Assembly (NCBI GenBank): GCA_002340405.1
Contig: DDLZ01000061.1
Location: forward strand, 15,224-24,236
Reading direction: 5' to 3'
DNA length: 9,013 nt
From: Bacteroidales bacterium UBA2559
GTDB lineage: Bacteria; Bacteroidota; Bacteroidia; Bacteroidales; Bacteroidaceae
The translations under genes and the position numbers were made by a program. The notes beneath the pieces were generated by a model. It was not told the origin of the DNA and did not search any database. It saw nothing but the letters and a program-made list of their open reading frames with translations. Shown in pieces: positions 7,193 to 9,013 of the stretch. Each line of letters opens with the position of its first letter. Position 1 is the first letter of the stretch.

Positions 7193-7972
7193 ATGAAAAT
7201 CAGGGAGATAATTGATGCCCTTGAAAGATTCGCGCCTCTGCCGCTTCAGGATGATTACGATAACTCAGGCCTGCAAGTTGGAACTACAGGGACGGAAGCA
7301 TCAGGGGCTTTGTTGTGTTTGGATGTGACCCGCCGGGTTGTCGATGAAGCCATCGAATCCGGTTGTAATCTTATTGTGTCACACCACCCGTTACTGTTCC
7401 GTCCACTGCAAAGACTAACCGATGACAATGTAGGCAGCATAGTGATGGATGCGGTAAAGGCCGATATAACCATATACGCCTGCCACACCAATTTGGATAA
7501 CGCCGCCCACGGTGTCAACACGAAAATTGCCGGTATTCTCGGGCTTACTAAAACAAGACCGCTTGATATGCATCAAGACGGCAATGGCGCCGGACTGATA
7601 GGAGTATTTGAACAGCCGCTTGACGAAGATAAGCTGTTGGCCCAGATCAAGGAGAAGTTCGATGCTGCCTGTATAAGACACAATGGTAATATAGGTCGTA
7701 AAATACGCACAATGGCTATTTGCGGCGGTTCAGGAGCATTTCTAATAGATAAGGCAGTAGAGCAGGGCGCCGATGCCTTTATGACCGGAGAGATAAGCTA
7801 TCACCGTTTCTTCGGATATAACGGAAAGATAAAATTAATTGAGACCGGACATTTTGAGAGCGAACAGTTTACCGTTGATTTGATAGCCGAAATCTTGAAT
7901 GATGAATTTCCCGAATTAAGGACAATAAAGACAGGTGTCAAAACAAACCCGATAAACTATTACATAGAATAG
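7193..7972 (+). CDS. NIF3-family (DUF34, YbgI-like) dinuclear metal-centre protein
   Basis: This 259-residue protein carries the hallmark metal ligands of the NIF3/YbgI family: H64 and H65 in SHHPLLFRP, H98 and D102 in HTNLD, and H220 with E224 in TGHFESEQ. DDYDNSGLQVG (20-30) near the N-terminus is also characteristic. Known members form hexameric rings with a two-metal site per subunit. The name 'GTP cyclohydrolase 1 type 2 homologue' used in databases is by similarity only, and the physiological reaction is unsettled. The length matches the short form such as E. coli YbgI (about 247 residues). It lacks the roughly 100-residue middle domain found in long homologues such as Bacillus YqfO; residues 120-165 are a simple linker region. 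It has its own promoter and is followed after 26 bases by the zinc-ribbon gene, probably in one transcript. Confidence 0.92.
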   Translation: MKIREIIDALERFAPLPLQDDYDNSGLQVGTTGTEASGALLCLDVTRRVVDEAIESGCNLIVSHHPLLFRPLQRLTDDNVGSIVMDAVKADITIYACHTNLDNAAHGVNTKIAGILGLTKTRPLDMHQDGNGAGLIGVFEQPLDEDKLLAQIKEKFDAACIRHNGNIGRKIRTMAICGGSGAFLIDKAVEQGADAFMTGEISYHRFFGYNGKIKLIETGHFESEQFTVDLIAEILNDEFPELRTIKTGVKTNPINYYIE

Positions 7973-7998
7973 ACAAAAACAGACATATAATTTAAATT

Positions 7999-8823
7999 AT
8001 GGCAAAAGAATCAAAAAAAGACCCCGCTGAGTTTTCAGTGGAAGAGAAGCTCAAGGCATTGTATCAGTTGCAGACCATGCTGAGCGAGATTGACAAGATT
8101 AAGACTTTACGCGGTGAATTACCTCTTGAGGTACAGGACCTTGAGGACGAGTTGGCCGGCCTGAACACCCGAATTGAAAAGATCAAAGGTGAGATAACCG
8201 ACCTGACCAAAAGTATTGCCGATAGTAAAGTGGCAATAGAAAGGTCAAAAAGCCTGATTGCTAAATATACTGAACAGCAAGACAATGTGCGTAATAACCG
8301 TGAATTCGATGCATTAAATAAGGAAATTGAATATCAAAATCTTAACGTTGAACTTGCCGAAAAACATATCCGCGATTTTTCAGCTGCAATGAATGCTAAG
8401 AATGAGGAATTACAACACAGTCAGGAGCTTATTTCAGAAAAATCAGAGGATTTAAATATAAAAAAGGGCGAACTGCAAGAGATCATCGAAGAGACACGTC
8501 AGGAGGAAGAAAAACTCCGTGAACGTTCAAAAAGCATTGAGTTGACGGTTGAACCGCGTCTTCTTCAGTCATTCAAACGGATACGTAACAACACCCGCAA
8601 CGGCCTGGGTATAGTTTATGTGCAACGTGAATCATGCGGCGGCTGCTTCAATAAAATCCCACCACAGCGCCAACTTGATGTCAGGATGCGTAAAAAGATT
8701 ATCGTATGCGAGTACTGTGGCCGAATTATCATTGACCCGGAACTTGCCGGCGTAAAGGAGGAACAAAAGGTTGTAGAAGCTCCCAAAAGACGAACCCGTA
8801 AAGCAGCTGCGGCCGATGAATAA
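7999..8823 (+). CDS. Coiled-coil C4 zinc-ribbon protein (DUF164/COG1579 family)
   Basis: This 274-residue protein has a long charged alpha-helical coiled coil (about residues 15-190) with the family's conserved NNREFDALNKEIE block (99-111). A C-terminal zinc ribbon follows, with two CxxC pairs: C213/C216 in ESCGGCF and C237/C240 in VCEYCG. A short tail rich in lysine and arginine comes next (251-274, including APKRRTRKAAAADE). Zinc binding by the four cysteines is expected. No enzyme motif is present. Characterised relatives such as Helicobacter HP0958 and Chlamydia CT398 act as adaptors binding RpoN or RNA, but those roles need not carry over. The 26-base gap after the NIF3 gene holds no TTTG promoter element, so the two are likely cotranscribed. 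The same NIF3/DUF164 pairing is known in Helicobacter and Mycobacterium, suggesting a shared but undefined role. Confidence 0.9.
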   Translation: MAKESKKDPAEFSVEEKLKALYQLQTMLSEIDKIKTLRGELPLEVQDLEDELAGLNTRIEKIKGEITDLTKSIADSKVAIERSKSLIAKYTEQQDNVRNNREFDALNKEIEYQNLNVELAEKHIRDFSAAMNAKNEELQHSQELISEKSEDLNIKKGELQEIIEETRQEEEKLRERSKSIELTVEPRLLQSFKRIRNNTRNGLGIVYVQRESCGGCFNKIPPQRQLDVRMRKKIIVCEYCGRIIIDPELAGVKEEQKVVEAPKRRTRKAAAADE

Positions 8824-8841
8824 TTAAAATGATCCGGTTTA

Positions 8842-8861
8842 TGATGTGACCCTCAAAAGTT
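8842..8861 (+). repeat. Copy 1 of an imperfect 20-base direct repeat, IS3-end-like
   Basis: TGATGTGACCCTCAAAAGTT matches the second copy at 8915-8934 in 16 of 20 positions, same orientation. The pattern (TG start, CC-rich run, then AAAGTT and an AC soon after) resembles the terminal inverted repeats of IS3-family elements of the IS150 group, as I remember them. It lies 18 bases after the zinc-ribbon gene stop. It may mark an element end or a relic; I see no transposase coding between the two copies. Confidence 0.4.
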
Positions 8862-8914
8862 GAACGGTTTAGATAATTTAAGAGTAGGTCTCAGATTGGA
8901 ACAAAGCCCGGTAT

Positions 8915-8934
8915 TGATATGAACCCCGAAAGTT
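8915..8934 (+). repeat. Copy 2 of the imperfect 20-base direct repeat, IS3-end-like
   Basis: TGATATGAACCCCGAAAGTT is the closer match to an IS150-group left end and continues with AGACA, as such ends often do. Its right part also forms the left arm of the hairpin at 8922-8955. If it is an IS left end, the transposase gene should begin just after the hairpin and the element would extend past the window edge. Confidence 0.4.
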
Positions 8935-8960
8935 AGACAAAAAACTTTCGGGGTTTTGTT
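8922..8960 (+). terminator. Perfect 13-bp hairpin with T-rich tail
   Basis: AACCCCGAAAGTT (8922-8934) pairs with AACTTTCGGGGTT (8943-8955) around an 8-base loop (AGACAAAA). The stem is followed by TTGTT, making TTTTGTT with its last two bases. This could serve as the intrinsic terminator of the NIF3/zinc-ribbon transcript, whose last stop is 98 bases upstream. It could equally be the hairpin near an IS left end that shields a transposase gene from outside transcription. The two readings are compatible. Confidence 0.6.
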
Positions 8961-9013
8961 ATGTGTAAAAATCAGAGTTCTTCAGATCAATTGAATATAT
9001 CTCTATGCTCGGA
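8961..9013 (+). CDS. Possible start of a gene cut by the window edge
   Basis: An ATG directly after the hairpin opens a frame of 17 full codons (MCKNQSSSDQLNISLCS) that runs off the window. It is too short to assign. Its position fits the first ORF of an IS3-type element whose left end would be the 8915-8934 repeat. The residues themselves show no recognisable transposase or helix-turn-helix motif, so this remains a weak positional call. Confidence 0.22.
   Translation, partial: MCKNQSSSDQLNISLCS

Noticed and set aside
8824..8914. A small gene between the zinc-ribbon gene and the second repeat copy
   Set aside because: I saw no convincing start codon, leader and coding pattern on either strand in these 91 bases.
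1..9013. CRISPR arrays, tRNA or rRNA genes, toxin-antitoxin or defence systems
   Set aside because: No regularly spaced repeats, no cloverleaf or rRNA-like sequence, and no small gene pair of that kind could be seen; every long reading frame is accounted for by common metabolic or envelope genes.

Overview
The window looks like the chromosome of a member of Bacteroidota, probably Bacteroidales. The evidence is an Oar-type TonB-dependent receptor, lipoprotein signal peptides on two neighbouring enzymes, promoter elements of the Bacteroides type (TAnnTTTG at -7), and AT-rich leaders without clear Shine-Dalgarno sequences. No rRNA, tRNA, CRISPR array or prophage gene is visible. Coding density is high and no gene-free stretch reaches 300 bases.

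Layout. (1) Bases 1-2165, plus strand: the 3' part of a large outer-membrane TonB-dependent receptor whose start lies upstream of the window. (2) Bases 2171-5179, minus strand: a two-gene unit of a lipoprotein-type M3 metallopeptidase (Dcp-like) followed after 3 bp by a 10-helix EamA/DMT-type transporter. This unit converges on the receptor gene with only 5 bp between the stop codons. The receptor's likely terminator lies inside the transporter's coding sequence. (3) Bases 5180-5292: a compact divergent promoter region. (4) Bases 5293-7138, plus strand: a nicotinamide salvage pair. A nicotinamidase (pncA) with an N-terminal lipoprotein signal peptide is followed after 7 bp by nicotinate phosphoribosyltransferase (pncB). 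Together they convert nicotinamide to nicotinate and then to nicotinate mononucleotide for NAD synthesis. (5) Bases 7139-8823, plus strand: a well-formed Bacteroides-type promoter, a NIF3/DUF34 dinuclear-metal protein, and a coiled-coil C4 zinc-ribbon protein (DUF164/COG1579). This pairing recurs in distant phyla and has no settled function. (6) Bases 8824-9013: non-coding DNA with a 20-base imperfect direct repeat resembling IS3-family ends, a perfect 13-bp hairpin with a T-rich tail, and a possible start of a gene cut by the window edge.

Most of the window is ordinary housekeeping DNA. I do not see a new defence or mobile system in it. The points most worth checking are the predicted surface or periplasmic nicotinamidase with a possible internal cytosolic start, the terminator embedded in the opposite gene, and the IS-like ends at the right edge.
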